Below are positions 1-7,919 of a DNA stretch of 64,000 nt, in pieces. A model generated the notes under the pieces. That model made no database searches. It was not told the DNA's origin and saw nothing but the letters and a program-made list of their open reading frames with translations. Within the stretch, counting starts at the first letter, position 1. Each line of letters begins with the position of its first letter. The DNA is from Roseateles amylovorans. GTDB taxonomy: Bacteria > Pseudomonadota > Gammaproteobacteria > Burkholderiales > Burkholderiaceae_C. A program made the translations under genes and the position numbers. The DNA lies in the NCBI RefSeq assembly GCF_025398155.2, contig NZ_CP104562.2, positions 1,240,001 to 1,304,000 of the forward strand, read 5' to 3'.

Positions 1-13
1 GCCACAGACACGG

Positions 14-928
14 GTGGCGAAGGGTGAATCGATTGAATCGATTGAAGCGAACGGGGCGAGCATTCAGACGCAGGTGTCTGTGCAGCGGGTCGCTCTGCCT
101 GCCGAGTCCGTCCCCGGCGTCGAGTGCGACGCCAAGGGCGACACCGTGTGCAACGCCAAGGGCGACACTGAGGGCGACGACAAGGACGATTCCGACGACA
201 ACGCCGGTCGGTTGGCGACGTCTGCGCGGCCCGCTGCAGGACTTGCCGAATCGCCCTTCGCCGCTGCTCGACCGGCCTCGCCGCAGAAAACGGGTCCGAG
301 CTCGTCGTCGACCGACCCGATGGTGGCGGCAGCCGTGGCGGCGGCTCGGTTCGGCGCGTCGCTCAAGTCCAAGGGGTCCACGGCGGGGCTGCGCGAGAAC
401 GACACCTCGCCCGATCGACGCCCCGAGGCCATGCAAAGCGCCCTCCGGCGCAACAAGCTGCTGGCCGCCATCGTCCCGCTCTTGGACATCAAGCCGCTGC
501 TCCGCCTGGATGACGAGACCTTCGACGACTTCCTCTACCTCTGCCGCATGTACCCCAGTCGCAGCCGATTCCCATGCGGCAATCTGGATTGGCTGGCGCC
601 ACGGAGAGACATCACCGTGCGGGCCGCGCTGGCCTCGCTGCGTGAGCGGCTTCAGCAGGCCGCAGCCGCCATCGAGCTGGTGGCGCGTCTGGAACGGGAC
701 TTCGTCGACGAGAACCCGCTGCCGGATGACGACGAAGCAGTGGTGGTGGCCGCCAACGTCCGAGACCTGATCCGTGGGGCGATGGCGATGCTGGGCATCA
801 TCGAGCGTGCGCTGGGACTGGGCGAGGCCATGGTGCACATGGATCAGTCGCTCGTGCCCACGGTTCGGGAGCCTGCGATGAGGTATGCGCAACGAAGCGG
901 TGTGACCCACAGTCTCAAGGCGCATTGA
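14..928 (+). CDS. Hypothetical protein with acidic N-terminal region
   Basis: I do not recognise a family for this 304-residue protein. GTG at 14 is the first start in frame, but no stop precedes it inside the window, so the real start may lie off the left edge. Residues 1-125 are low complexity, with an acidic patch at about 35-60 that includes two copies of AKGDT. Residues 140-275 look like a compact helical domain with long Leu/Ala-rich helices and two Cys residues around a CRMYPSRSRF segment. No signal peptide, membrane segment or catalytic motif is visible. Third-position G/C bias matches the neighbours, which supports it being coding. The next gene starts 213 bp downstream on the same strand, and a hairpin (957-971, CCGGCT/AGCCGG) lies between them. 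Confidence 0.55.
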   Translation: MAKGESIESIEANGASIQTQVSVQRVALPAESVPGVECDAKGDTVCNAKGDTEGDDKDDSDDNAGRLATSARPAAGLAESPFAAARPASPQKTGPSSSSTDPMVAAAVAAARFGASLKSKGSTAGLRENDTSPDRRPEAMQSALRRNKLLAAIVPLLDIKPLLRLDDETFDDFLYLCRMYPSRSRFPCGNLDWLAPRRDITVRAALASLRERLQQAAAAIELVARLERDFVDENPLPDDDEAVVVAANVRDLIRGAMAMLGIIERALGLGEAMVHMDQSLVPTVREPAMRYAQRSGVTHSLKAH

Positions 929-1141
929 GACGTGTCCGCTCCCAACCGCTTGGGGGCCGGCTGACAGCCGGGCAAGGCTGCTGCCCGAAGGTCCAGGCCC
1001 AGCCGCATCGACAGGCGGACGGGCACGGGCCGCAGCCCATCGAGCGCCCTGGCGTTAGAGTGTGGCCCTGGAAGCACCGCTGCGTCCCATGGCCGCAGCG
1101 GCGCCTCGCCTCGAATCCGCCCCCACGCAGGACCGTCGGCC

Positions 1142-1504
1142 GTGACCGCGCCCCGAAAATCAACCACCTCCAAACCCGCCCGGGTGCGACACCATCACCA
1201 TGTCTATGTGGTTGAGCTGTCGGACCGGGTCTGGAATGAAGCGCGGTTTCGCAAGGCCAACCCGGATCATCAACTGGGCAAGCCCTTCGTCTATGTCGGC
1301 ATGACGGGCCTGGACCCGGATTTGCGCTTCGACAAGCACAAGGCCGGCATCCAGTCGAATCGCTTCGTCTTCGAGTACGGGCTGCGCCTGCTGCCCTCGC
1401 TGTATGAAGTCTTCAATCCGATGCCTTATGAGGCGGCGCGGGAGATGGAAGTCGAACTGGCGATCGGCCTACGAGAGGCCGGATACGGCGTCTGGCAGGC
1501 CTGA
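1142..1504 (+). CDS. Small GIY-YIG-like nuclease-fold protein
   Basis: The 120-residue protein has the look of stand-alone GIY-YIG superfamily members. There is a VYVVEL strand where GIY normally sits (residue 21 on), a YVGMTGLDPDLRF segment matching the YIG strand and following helix, a conserved HKAG, and a late acidic residue in the EMEVELA helix. In this superfamily the Tyr, Arg and Glu residues support metal-dependent DNA cleavage. The first motif is divergent here, so activity is uncertain. The start is GTG at 1142, and no good ribosome site is visible. It ends one base before the convergent M48 protease gene, leaving no room for a separate terminator. DNA repair or binding is an inference from the fold only. 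Confidence 0.7.
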   Translation: MTAPRKSTTSKPARVRHHHHVYVVELSDRVWNEARFRKANPDHQLGKPFVYVGMTGLDPDLRFDKHKAGIQSNRFVFEYGLRLLPSLYEVFNPMPYEAAREMEVELAIGLREAGYGVWQA

Positions 1505-1505
1505 A

Positions 1506-3101
1506 TCAAGGCGCTGCCGTCACCACCTTGACCAAAGACTTGGCTGCAGGTGCGGTGCCGCTGCTGTAGTGTCCGTTGAGCAGCTTGAGTTGGGCCTCTG
1601 ACAGCACCGAGCTCTTCGCGAGTTCGGCAAAGCCGCCGGGCGGGAACGCGCGCAAGCTGATCTTCCATGGCTTGGCCAGTTGCTTGTCCTGTGCCGTCAG
1701 CGCGCGGAAACTCTCTTCCGCCTGGGTCAGGGCGGCCCGCTGGGCTTGGAGAGAGGCGGCATCCTTCGCCGCATAGGCCAAGGCATACACTTGACCCTTG
1801 GCGCTGGTGATCAGCGTGAGCTCTGCCTGCCCCCGCTGGCCCTTTGCATTGCGGCGGACACCGCTGAAGCGGGTGGCGCTCAGCCCGTTGATGCGCTTGG
1901 CATCGGTGCGTCCCTGTTCGGCGCCCCAGCGTCGCAGGATCTCCTCATGGGAGCTTCCCGCCTGCGTCGGTACCGACTGAAGAATCAGCGCCGCATCACG
2001 GGCCGGGCTCATCACGGTGAGCGACTCGCTGTCGTTGGCCAGCGTCCAGCCGGCAGGTGCGGTGAGGGCGATGTCCAGAGACGGGTGAAGAAACTGTTGG
2101 CCGCGCACCAGGCCCTGCGACGGGCTGTCCCCGAAGACCAGGCCGTCGATCGCTCGCAGGAAGGCGGCCCGGTTCTCGTCCACCGGACGATCGCCGGTGA
2201 GCGCGGCCGCTTCGTCGCGGATGCGCTGCAAGCGTTGTTCATTGCTGGGATGCGAGGCCAGCCAGTTGTTGCCGGTGCCGGGCTGTCGGCCCTGGGCGCG
2301 GGCCTGGTCGGCGGCGAACTGCTCCTGATCCTTCAACACCTGGATCACATCGACCATGTGTTTGGGGTCGTAGCGATTGCGGGCCAGGTACTCGGCGCCG
2401 AGCTCGTCTGCTTGAAGCTCCTGCTCCCGGCTGTATGACGCGACATAGCCTGCCGCGACGTTCTGCGACACCTGCCCGGCCATGTCGGCCGCGCCCCCGA
2501 CGCCTTGCGATTCCAGCAACACCCCCAACACCGTGGCGGCCAGCACGCCAATGCCGGCGGTCTGCTGACGGGTGGCACGCTGCGCGCCGTGACGGGCGGT
2601 CACGTGGCCGATCTCATGGCCCATCACGCCGGCCAGGTCGGCCTCGTTTTCCATGTAGGCGAGGATGCCGCGGGTCACGTACACATAGCCGCCGGGCAGG
2701 GCGAAGGCATTCACCTCGGGACTGTCCAGCACAGTGAAGTGCCAGTCCAGTTCGGCCCGGTGGGATTGGGCCGCCAGCTTCTTGCCCAGGGCGGTGACAT
2801 AGGCCTGCAGCGCCGGATCATCGACCGGGGTGGTGCTCTTGAGCACCTGCTGGTGGGCCTTGCGGCCTTCCTCGACTTCCTGCTGCAGCGACATCACGCT
2901 GCGCTCCGCGCGCCCGCTGACCGGGTTGACGACGGTGCTGCCGCACCCCGCCAGCAGCGACGCCGTGACCAGAAGCCCCGCGACCCAGCGCTGAGGTGCC
3001 CGCGCCTGCCACCGAGGCCAGGCCTGTGCAAGTTGCGCCGAGGCCGCTTGCGCCATCTGCCCGATCGCGGGCTTCACCGTCGCCTTCACCGTCGCCTTCA
3101 T
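1506..3101 (-). CDS. M48 family metalloprotease, putative lipoprotein
   Basis: A 531-residue zinc metalloprotease of the M48 (Ste24p/BepA-like) family. An N-terminal hydrophobic stretch ends in a lipobox (LLAGC, Cys about 53), so it is probably a lipoprotein acting in the periplasm. The catalytic HEIGH is at about residues 162-166, and the third zinc ligand is expected in the SREQELQADELGAEYL helix. Upstream of HEIGH is the usual GGYVYVTRG strand. The C-terminal 200 residues form a less conserved region seen in many longer M48 lipoproteins. I chose ATG at 3101; GTG at 3107 is an alternative. The leader opens with a duplicated 12-bp unit encoding KATV. By family analogy it would degrade or help fold outer-membrane proteins. 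Confidence 0.88.
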   Translation of the reverse strand: MKATVKATVKPAIGQMAQAASAQLAQAWPRWQARAPQRWVAGLLVTASLLAGCGSTVVNPVSGRAERSVMSLQQEVEEGRKAHQQVLKSTTPVDDPALQAYVTALGKKLAAQSHRAELDWHFTVLDSPEVNAFALPGGYVYVTRGILAYMENEADLAGVMGHEIGHVTARHGAQRATRQQTAGIGVLAATVLGVLLESQGVGGAADMAGQVSQNVAAGYVASYSREQELQADELGAEYLARNRYDPKHMVDVIQVLKDQEQFAADQARAQGRQPGTGNNWLASHPSNEQRLQRIRDEAAALTGDRPVDENRAAFLRAIDGLVFGDSPSQGLVRGQQFLHPSLDIALTAPAGWTLANDSESLTVMSPARDAALILQSVPTQAGSSHEEILRRWGAEQGRTDAKRINGLSATRFSGVRRNAKGQRGQAELTLITSAKGQVYALAYAAKDAASLQAQRAALTQAEESFRALTAQDKQLAKPWKISLRAFPPGGFAELAKSSVLSEAQLKLLNGHYSSGTAPAAKSLVKVVTAAP

Positions 3102-3150
3102 CGTCACCCGTCAGTGCTGGTTGGTCGCTGTTCTTCTCAGTGCGGCTGGA

Positions 3151-3762
3151 TCAGTCCGCTTGTTCGCGCAGGGTCCACAGGGTGAGAACGCCTTCCGGCA
3201 CCTCTCGGCTGAGCGCATCACGCCAATGCAGATCGGTGAGTTTTTCCTGGTCCTCTGCGCTGAGCTGGCTTTCGTCGCCGCCCAGCAGCGCGATCGGGGC
3301 CAGTGCGGCCGCGGTCTTGACGTGCTCGAACAGCGGGCTCCAGGCGTCGCCGTCCTGATCGACGCCGATCATGAAACCGGTGCACCAGTCCTCGGCATCC
3401 ACCAATTGCTGCTCGCCTTCTTCGGCCACGCTGAAGATCGGCTCCCACTCCTGCTGCTTGGAGCCCCACTGCACCGCGAGGCTGTGCACATGCCGCAGCA
3501 GCCACAGGCCGATGCGCTTGCGTTGCTTGCCGCTCTGGAACGGATCGCCGCCGCCCCAGATGGGCGACATCCACTCCACGCCCGGCTTGTCGGTCAGGGG
3601 GGAGGGGCTGAGCAGCATGGCGCTGAGGTAGCCGTCCAGCGCCTCGATGTTCATCGCGGAGTCGGTGGGCACGTCGGACAGCCAGTCGTCGAGGTCCTGC
3701 AGCTCGTCGTCGGTCAGCGGCAGGTAGTCGGCCTTGTCGGGTTGGTACTGCGGAAAATCCAT
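3151..3762 (-). CDS. UPF0149 (YecA/YgfB) family protein
   Basis: A 203-residue cytoplasmic protein of the UPF0149 family. The start region has an acidic helix (LTDDELQDLDDWL), then the typical ALDGYLSAMLLSP segment followed by a W-rich WMSPIWGGGDPF motif and a middle QQLVDAEDWCTGFM helix. Family members such as YecA and YgfB have no catalytic role that I can assign. Some carry a C-terminal SEC-C zinc motif, and this one does not. The gene lies downstream of a 75-residue gene on the same strand and upstream of the M48 protease gene, so the three may share transcripts. Confidence 0.85.
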   Translation of the reverse strand: MDFPQYQPDKADYLPLTDDELQDLDDWLSDVPTDSAMNIEALDGYLSAMLLSPSPLTDKPGVEWMSPIWGGGDPFQSGKQRKRIGLWLLRHVHSLAVQWGSKQQEWEPIFSVAEEGEQQLVDAEDWCTGFMIGVDQDGDAWSPLFEHVKTAAALAPIALLGGDESQLSAEDQEKLTDLHWRDALSREVPEGVLTLWTLREQAD

Positions 3763-3801
3763 GGTGGTCGGGGTCCTGAGGGGTCGGGGAGGGCGGGAGT
3801 G

Positions 3802-4029
3802 TCAGCGCTGGCTGCGGGCTTTGCGGCCGTCGAATTCGGTGAGCTGGGCCTTCAGCAAGGCCATCAGCACACGGGCATTGGCCTCGCTCATGGTGATGAG
3901 GGAGGAAGGTTCGATGCCGTCCACCGGCTGGCGCGCGGTGACCATGGCGTCGACCTTGAAGCTCACGGTGCCGTGGCTGGAATTGGAGGCGGCCTTGAAC
4001 TTCTGGATCTCGATCTGATGCGTCTTCAT
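3802..4029 (-). CDS. Small hypothetical protein (75 aa)
   Basis: This short protein begins MKTHQIEIQKFKAASNS and continues with alternating polar/hydrophobic segments, a GTVSFKVDAM strand and a C-terminal basic tail. I placed the start at ATG 4029 because GAGAA lies just upstream. Longer in-frame starts to 4161 run into sequence without a ribosome site. The regular strand-helix pattern and normal codon bias suggest a real folded protein. No family is recognised. It is 39 bp upstream of the UPF0149 gene on the same strand. Confidence 0.6.
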   Translation of the reverse strand: MKTHQIEIQKFKAASNSSHGTVSFKVDAMVTARQPVDGIEPSSLITMSEANARVLMALLKAQLTEFDGRKARSQR

Positions 4030-4274
4030 GGTGTGATTCTCCGCGATGAACGCTCCCATGGGGGTCGCGACGCCGTCAATGACGACTGCTTTCCTGTACT
4101 GATGTCGGTGTGCATCCACAGTGCGCCGCAGCCGGTACATTCGCCCCTGGCCGCTTCGCACTGTCGGCTGGCGATGCGCCGGGAGCTCCCGCCCCCCGCA
4201 CGGACGACCGGTCCGGGACGCCCCACGGCAGTGCGAAGCGGCGCCCGCGCCCTTGATTTCCCACCATACCAGCG

Positions 4275-5156
4275 ATGCCCAAGCCGATCGAGCCCCGTGA
4301 CCGCCGCCCCGAAGCCGAACGCCTGGGCCGTCCCCTGTCAGGGTGGCGACTGAAGGTCTACACCGTCATCTTCGAAGCCGATACCCGCGCGGGCCGCAGC
4401 TTCGACCTGGCCTTGATCGGCCTGGTGCTGTTCAGCATCGCGGTGGTGATGTTGGAGAGCGTCGCCTCGTTCCGGGCCCGGCACGGCACATGGTTGACGG
4501 TGAGCGAGTACCTGCTGACCGCGGTGTTCTCCATCGAATACCTGCTGCGGCTGGCCTGCGTGCGGCATCCGTGGCGCTATGCGCGCAGCTTCTACGGGAT
4601 CGTCGACCTGCTGGCCGTGCTGCCGACCTACCTGGCGCTCTTCATGCCGGAGCTGTATGCGCTGGTGGACGTGCGGGTGTTGCGGCTGCTGCGGGTGTTC
4701 CGGGTGCTCAAGCTGAGCGCCTATGTGGCGGAGACGGCCATGCTGGTCGAGGCCCTGCGGGCCAGTGCCCGCAAGATCTCGGTGTTCATTTCGGTGGTGG
4801 TCATGATCGTGGTGGTGCTGGGCACCGTCATGTATGTGGTGGAGGGCCCCCACAACGGCTTCAGCAGCATTCCGGCGAGCATCTATTGGGCGATCACGAC
4901 CATGACCACGGTCGGCTACGGCGACATCACGCCGAAGACGGATTTCGGTCGCGCGATTGCTTCGCTGATGATGCTGGTGGGCTGGGGCATCCTGGCGGTG
5001 CCCACCGGCATCGTGACCGCCGAGATGACCGCTCAACGCCGGCAGCGCCCGGCCACGACCCGCACCTGCCAGGTCTGCCTCAGCGAGGGGCACTTGCCCG
5101 AGGCCCGCTTTTGTCGCGACTGCGGTGCCTCGTTGCCGCCCTATCAGCGCGATTGA
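4275..5156 (+). CDS. Voltage-gated-type potassium channel with zinc ribbon
   Basis: A 293-residue six-transmembrane ion channel subunit. S1 spans about residues 43-60 and S2 about 75-95. S4 (about 132-150) carries regularly spaced Arg residues (VRVLRLLRVFRVLKL), and the pore loop has the K+ selectivity filter TVGYGD (212-217) followed by S6 (about 228-248). After S6 comes a short zinc ribbon with CQVC at 265-268 and CRDC at 280-283. The channel should conduct K+ across the inner membrane, tetramerise and sense voltage. The zinc ribbon could aid tetramer assembly or sense metal or redox state. The start is ATG 4275. A strong hairpin follows the stop codon, shared with the convergent DUF808 gene. 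Confidence 0.88.
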   Translation: MPKPIEPRDRRPEAERLGRPLSGWRLKVYTVIFEADTRAGRSFDLALIGLVLFSIAVVMLESVASFRARHGTWLTVSEYLLTAVFSIEYLLRLACVRHPWRYARSFYGIVDLLAVLPTYLALFMPELYALVDVRVLRLLRVFRVLKLSAYVAETAMLVEALRASARKISVFISVVVMIVVVLGTVMYVVEGPHNGFSSIPASIYWAITTMTTVGYGDITPKTDFGRAIASLMMLVGWGILAVPTGIVTAEMTAQRRQRPATTRTCQVCLSEGHLPEARFCRDCGASLPPYQRD

Positions 5157-5161
5157 GTCAA

Positions 5162-5183
5162 GGACGGCGGATCGCCGCCGTCC
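5162..5183. terminator. Hairpin between convergent channel and DUF808 genes
   Basis: A perfect 9-bp stem (GGACGGCGG with CCGCCGTCC) closes on the tetraloop ATCG in the 36-bp gap between two converging stop codons. There is no T-tract on either side, so it may act with Rho or only as an mRNA end protector. Confidence 0.5.
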
Positions 5184-5192
5184 GGTGTCCCT

Positions 5193-6101
5193 TCAGCGAC
5201 CGCGCAGCCGTTGGATCAGCGTCACCGCGCCCAGCACGATCGCGCCGGCGACGATGCCGACGAGCGCATCGCTGAGCAGTTCCACGACGGTCTGCCCAAA
5301 GCCGCTGGCGCCCAGCGTTGCCACCAGATGCTGGATGCCCTCATGCAGCACGCCCAGGCCGTGGGTCAGGATGCCCCCGCCGACCAGGAACATCGCGGCC
5401 GTTCCTGCCACCGACAGCACCTTCATCAGCCACGGCGCCAGCGCCAGCAGACCGCGCCCCAGTGACTGCTGCCAGGCAGCACCGCGGCGGCTCAGCCACA
5501 GGCCGGCATCGTCCAGCTTCACGATCGCGGCGACCAGACCGTAGACGCCGATCGTCATCGCCAGGGCGATGCCGGTCAGCACCAGCAGCCGGGTGGTGAA
5601 GTTGGAATCGGCCACCGTTCCAAGCGTGATGGCGATGATCTCGGCGGACAGGATGAAATCGGTCCGGATTGCGCCTTTGATCTTGTCCCGCTCCAGCGCG
5701 GCGAGGTCGGCGTTCGGATCCAGCAATGCCTGTTCGATGGCCTCGGCATGCGCATCATCCTCCGGCGAGTGCAGCCAGCGATGGGCCAGTTTCTCGACGC
5801 CCTCGAAGCACAGGTAGGCGCCGCCCACCATCAGGAGCGGGGTCACCAGCCAGGGCGCCCAGGCGCTGATGGCCAACGCCGCCGGCACCAGGATGGCCTT
5901 GTTGAGCAGCGAGCCCTTGAACACGCCCCACACCACCGGCAGTTCACGGTCGGCTCGCACGCCGGTCACCTGTTGCGCATTCAGCGCCAGATCATCCCCG
6001 AGCACGCCGGAGGTTTTCTTGGCGGCCACTTTGGAGAGCAGGGCCACGTCGTCGAGGACGGTGGTGATGTCGTCAAGCAGGGCAAGCAGGCTGGAGGCCA
6101 T
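5193..6101 (-). CDS. DUF808 family inner-membrane protein (YedI-like)
   Basis: A 302-residue multi-spanning protein of the DUF808/YedI family. The N-terminus (ASSLLALLDDITTVLDDVA) and the following KKTSGVLGDDLALNAQQV segment are characteristic. Five or six hydrophobic helices follow, beginning around ILVPAALAISAW and ending with a glycine-rich GIVAGAIVLGAVTL helix. The family's transport or structural role is unknown to me. The start is ATG 6101. The gene faces the exported thioredoxin gene divergently across 124 bp, which must hold both promoters. Confidence 0.85.
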   Translation of the reverse strand: MASSLLALLDDITTVLDDVALLSKVAAKKTSGVLGDDLALNAQQVTGVRADRELPVVWGVFKGSLLNKAILVPAALAISAWAPWLVTPLLMVGGAYLCFEGVEKLAHRWLHSPEDDAHAEAIEQALLDPNADLAALERDKIKGAIRTDFILSAEIIAITLGTVADSNFTTRLLVLTGIALAMTIGVYGLVAAIVKLDDAGLWLSRRGAAWQQSLGRGLLALAPWLMKVLSVAGTAAMFLVGGGILTHGLGVLHEGIQHLVATLGASGFGQTVVELLSDALVGIVAGAIVLGAVTLIQRLRGR

Positions 6102-6225
6102 GGATCGGTTCTCTTTGGTTCTTTGCGGAATGTGAAGCCCGGTTTGTACCGCATGCGCACGGGCGAACCCCTACGGCACATCCCGCGCCCACCGTGGAAT
6201 TGGCGCCGATGGCACACTCGCGCGC

Positions 6226-6699
6226 ATGAAACGACGCACCTCCATCACCCTGGTGACCGCCGCCTTGGCAGCGGTCCTGTCGCTCCCCTCGTTGGCCGCC
6301 GAGACGAGCGCTCCCTACAACGAGCAGGCCGACGCCCGGGCGGACATCAACCAGGCGCTCACCCGCGCGGCCGCCGAGCACAAGCAGGTGCTGGTGGTCT
6401 ACGGCGCCAACTGGTGCAAGGATTGCCTGGCCCTGGATCGCGGCTTCGGCCAGGGCGCACTGGCCGCCGAAGTGCACAAGCGCTTCGTCACGGTGAAGGT
6501 CAACGTCGGTCGTTTCGACCGGAATGTGGACGTGGCCAACCAGATGGGCGTGACCCTGAAAAAGGGCATCCCGACGGTCGCCGTGCTGAGCCGGGACGGC
6601 CAGGTGCTGGGCGCCACCCTCGGCGGTGAACTGGCGGATGCCCGCAGCATGGGCCAGGATGCGGTCCTGCAGGTGCTGGCCAAGCTGGGTCAGCAGTAA
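6226..6699 (+). CDS. Exported thioredoxin-family protein
   Basis: A 157-residue protein with a cleavable signal peptide (residues 1-25, ending SLAA) and a thioredoxin fold. The active-site WCKDC (63-67) sits in the GANWCKDCLALD context seen in the periplasmic C-terminal domain of DsbD and related thiol reductases. The cis-proline segment is probably KKGIPTVAVL. It should act as a periplasmic thiol-disulfide reductase or chaperone, but the partner cannot be told from the context. The upstream region carries the 11-mer AACCCCTACGG at 6166-6176, which recurs upstream of the 52654 gene. No Dsb partner is adjacent. Confidence 0.85.
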   Translation: MKRRTSITLVTAALAAVLSLPSLAAETSAPYNEQADARADINQALTRAAAEHKQVLVVYGANWCKDCLALDRGFGQGALAAEVHKRFVTVKVNVGRFDRNVDVANQMGVTLKKGIPTVAVLSRDGQVLGATLGGELADARSMGQDAVLQVLAKLGQQ

Positions 6700-6739
6700 G
6701 GTTGCTGGAGGGCGGGCTGCGGTTGCCGGGGCCAGCCCG

Positions 6740-6791
6740 CCAACCAACCAACCAGCGATCTAGCGATCCAGCCAACCGACCAGCGATCCAG
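6740..6791. repeat. Short tandem repeats upstream of the RAYT gene
   Basis: The stretch is built from AACC and AGCGATC words. Three copies of the AACC unit are followed by CAGCGATC, TAGCGATC and, after a spacer, another CAGCGATC. The first two AGCGATC units are exactly 8 bp apart. The array lies between the thioredoxin stop and the RAYT gene. Confidence 0.6.
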
Positions 6792-6915
6792 GCTTGGGCC
6801 GTCGGAGCGCTTCAGTCCTGACCCCGGCGGCGACTCACTGCGCCAGGGGCCACGTCTTGCGCCGATCCGCTGGGGCCCGTGAAAAGCGGCCGCAAGCGCA
6901 AGGGAAGACGAGTCG

Positions 6916-6952
6916 GCCACCCGGTTCAGGTGGCGTCGCCCACTTGTTTTTT
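6916..6952 (+). terminator. Hairpin and T-run in the leader of the RAYT gene
   Basis: GCCACC (6916-6921) pairs with GGTGGC (6929-6934), and a run of six T follows at 6947-6952, 27 bp before the RAYT start. The T-run is 12 nt from the stem, longer than for a classical terminator. A competing pairing of GTGG with CCAC closer to the T-run is possible, which would look like an attenuator limiting transposase expression. Confidence 0.4.
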
Positions 6953-6978
6953 GGGGGTTCCTCGCCTAGTTTGAAGGG

Positions 6979-7833
6979 ATGGCCCGACCGCTTCGCATCG
7001 AGTTCCCCGGCGCTGTCTACCACGTGGCCACACGGGGTGAGTCGGCGGTGTTCGCTGACGACGACGATCGTCGCGTGCTGCTGGATCTGATTGATCAGGC
7101 AGCACAGCGCTTCGATGCGCAGGTGCTGGCTTACGGCCTGGGCCGCGAACACTATGAACTGTTGCTGTTCACGCGGCAGGCCAATCTCTCCCGGCTGATG
7201 CGCCATCTCAATGGCGTCTACACCCAGGCCCACAATCGCCGCCATGGCCAGACCGGGCATGTGTTCCAGGGCCGTTTCAAGGCGGTGCTGGTGGATCGCG
7301 ATCACCTGCTGCTGGATGCCTGCCGTTATGTCGAACTGATCGGCCGTCGCAGCGGATTGGTCTCGTCACCGGAGGGGTGGACGTGGAGCAGCTACCGCGC
7401 CCACGCCGGGCTGGCACCGGCCCCGGAGTGGCTGGAGGTCGAAGGCCTCTGGACCCATGTGCTGGGGCGGGTGCCGCAAAATGCGGCAGACCGTCGACGG
7501 GCGGCCCAGCGCTATCAGGCCATGGTCACTGCGCAGCCGGATCTCAACATCTGGGGCCAGTTGCGCCACCAGATCTTTCTCGGCGACGCCGCCTTTGTGC
7601 AGCGCACCGTGCGCCAGAGTGAGCGGCCGGCGCGTTCCACACGGCCACGGGGCTGGCGCGATTGGCTCAAGAACAGCACCAGCAGGGAGGAGGCCCTCTA
7701 TCGGGCCCACACCGAAGGCGGCCAGTCGATGACGGCGCTGGCGCGGGAGCTGGGTTTATCGGTGTCGCGGGTCAGTCGGCTGATTGCCGGTCACGAGCGC
7801 GGACATCGCGGCGCGGACGGCAATCCTCATTGA
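6979..7833 (+). CDS. REP-associated tyrosine transposase (RAYT), altered HUH
   Basis: A 284-residue Y1 transposase-like protein of the RAYT (TnpA_REP) family. It opens with the family signature MARPLRIEFPGAVYHV, then LNGVYTQAHNRRHG and GHVFQGRFKAVLVDRD, and a candidate catalytic Tyr117 in the LLLDACRYVEL helix. RAYTs normally carry a His-hydrophobe-His metal site in an NHYHLL context. Here the position reads H58-Y59-E60, so the second His is Glu. The C-terminus (about 235-275) has a helix-turn-helix (MTALARELGLSVSRVSRL) seen in several RAYTs. These proteins act on REP palindromes. Hairpins lie just downstream and repeats upstream. The reading frame is intact, so it is either functional with HUE chemistry or recently inactivated. 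Confidence 0.85.
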   Translation: MARPLRIEFPGAVYHVATRGESAVFADDDDRRVLLDLIDQAAQRFDAQVLAYGLGREHYELLLFTRQANLSRLMRHLNGVYTQAHNRRHGQTGHVFQGRFKAVLVDRDHLLLDACRYVELIGRRSGLVSSPEGWTWSSYRAHAGLAPAPEWLEVEGLWTHVLGRVPQNAADRRRAAQRYQAMVTAQPDLNIWGQLRHQIFLGDAAFVQRTVRQSERPARSTRPRGWRDWLKNSTSREEALYRAHTEGGQSMTALARELGLSVSRVSRLIAGHERGHRGADGNPH

Positions 7834-7860
7834 GGCGGGCTGCCACCGCTTGGAAATGAC

Positions 7861-7907
7861 GGGCCGGGAGGCCCTTGGCGCTCAGCGGCCGGTCTCTGCG
7901 ACCGGCC
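7861..7907. repeat. Two adjacent palindromes downstream of the RAYT gene
   Basis: Two inverted repeats stand side by side: GGGCC/GGCCC with loop GGGA at 7861-7874, and GGCCGGT/ACCGGCC with loop CTCTGCG at 7887-7907. They lie in the 86-bp gap between the RAYT stop and the convergent 7920 gene. They may be a transcription end structure or REP-like substrates of the transposase. There is no T-tract. Confidence 0.45.
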
Positions 7908-7919
7908 CAATGCAGATGT

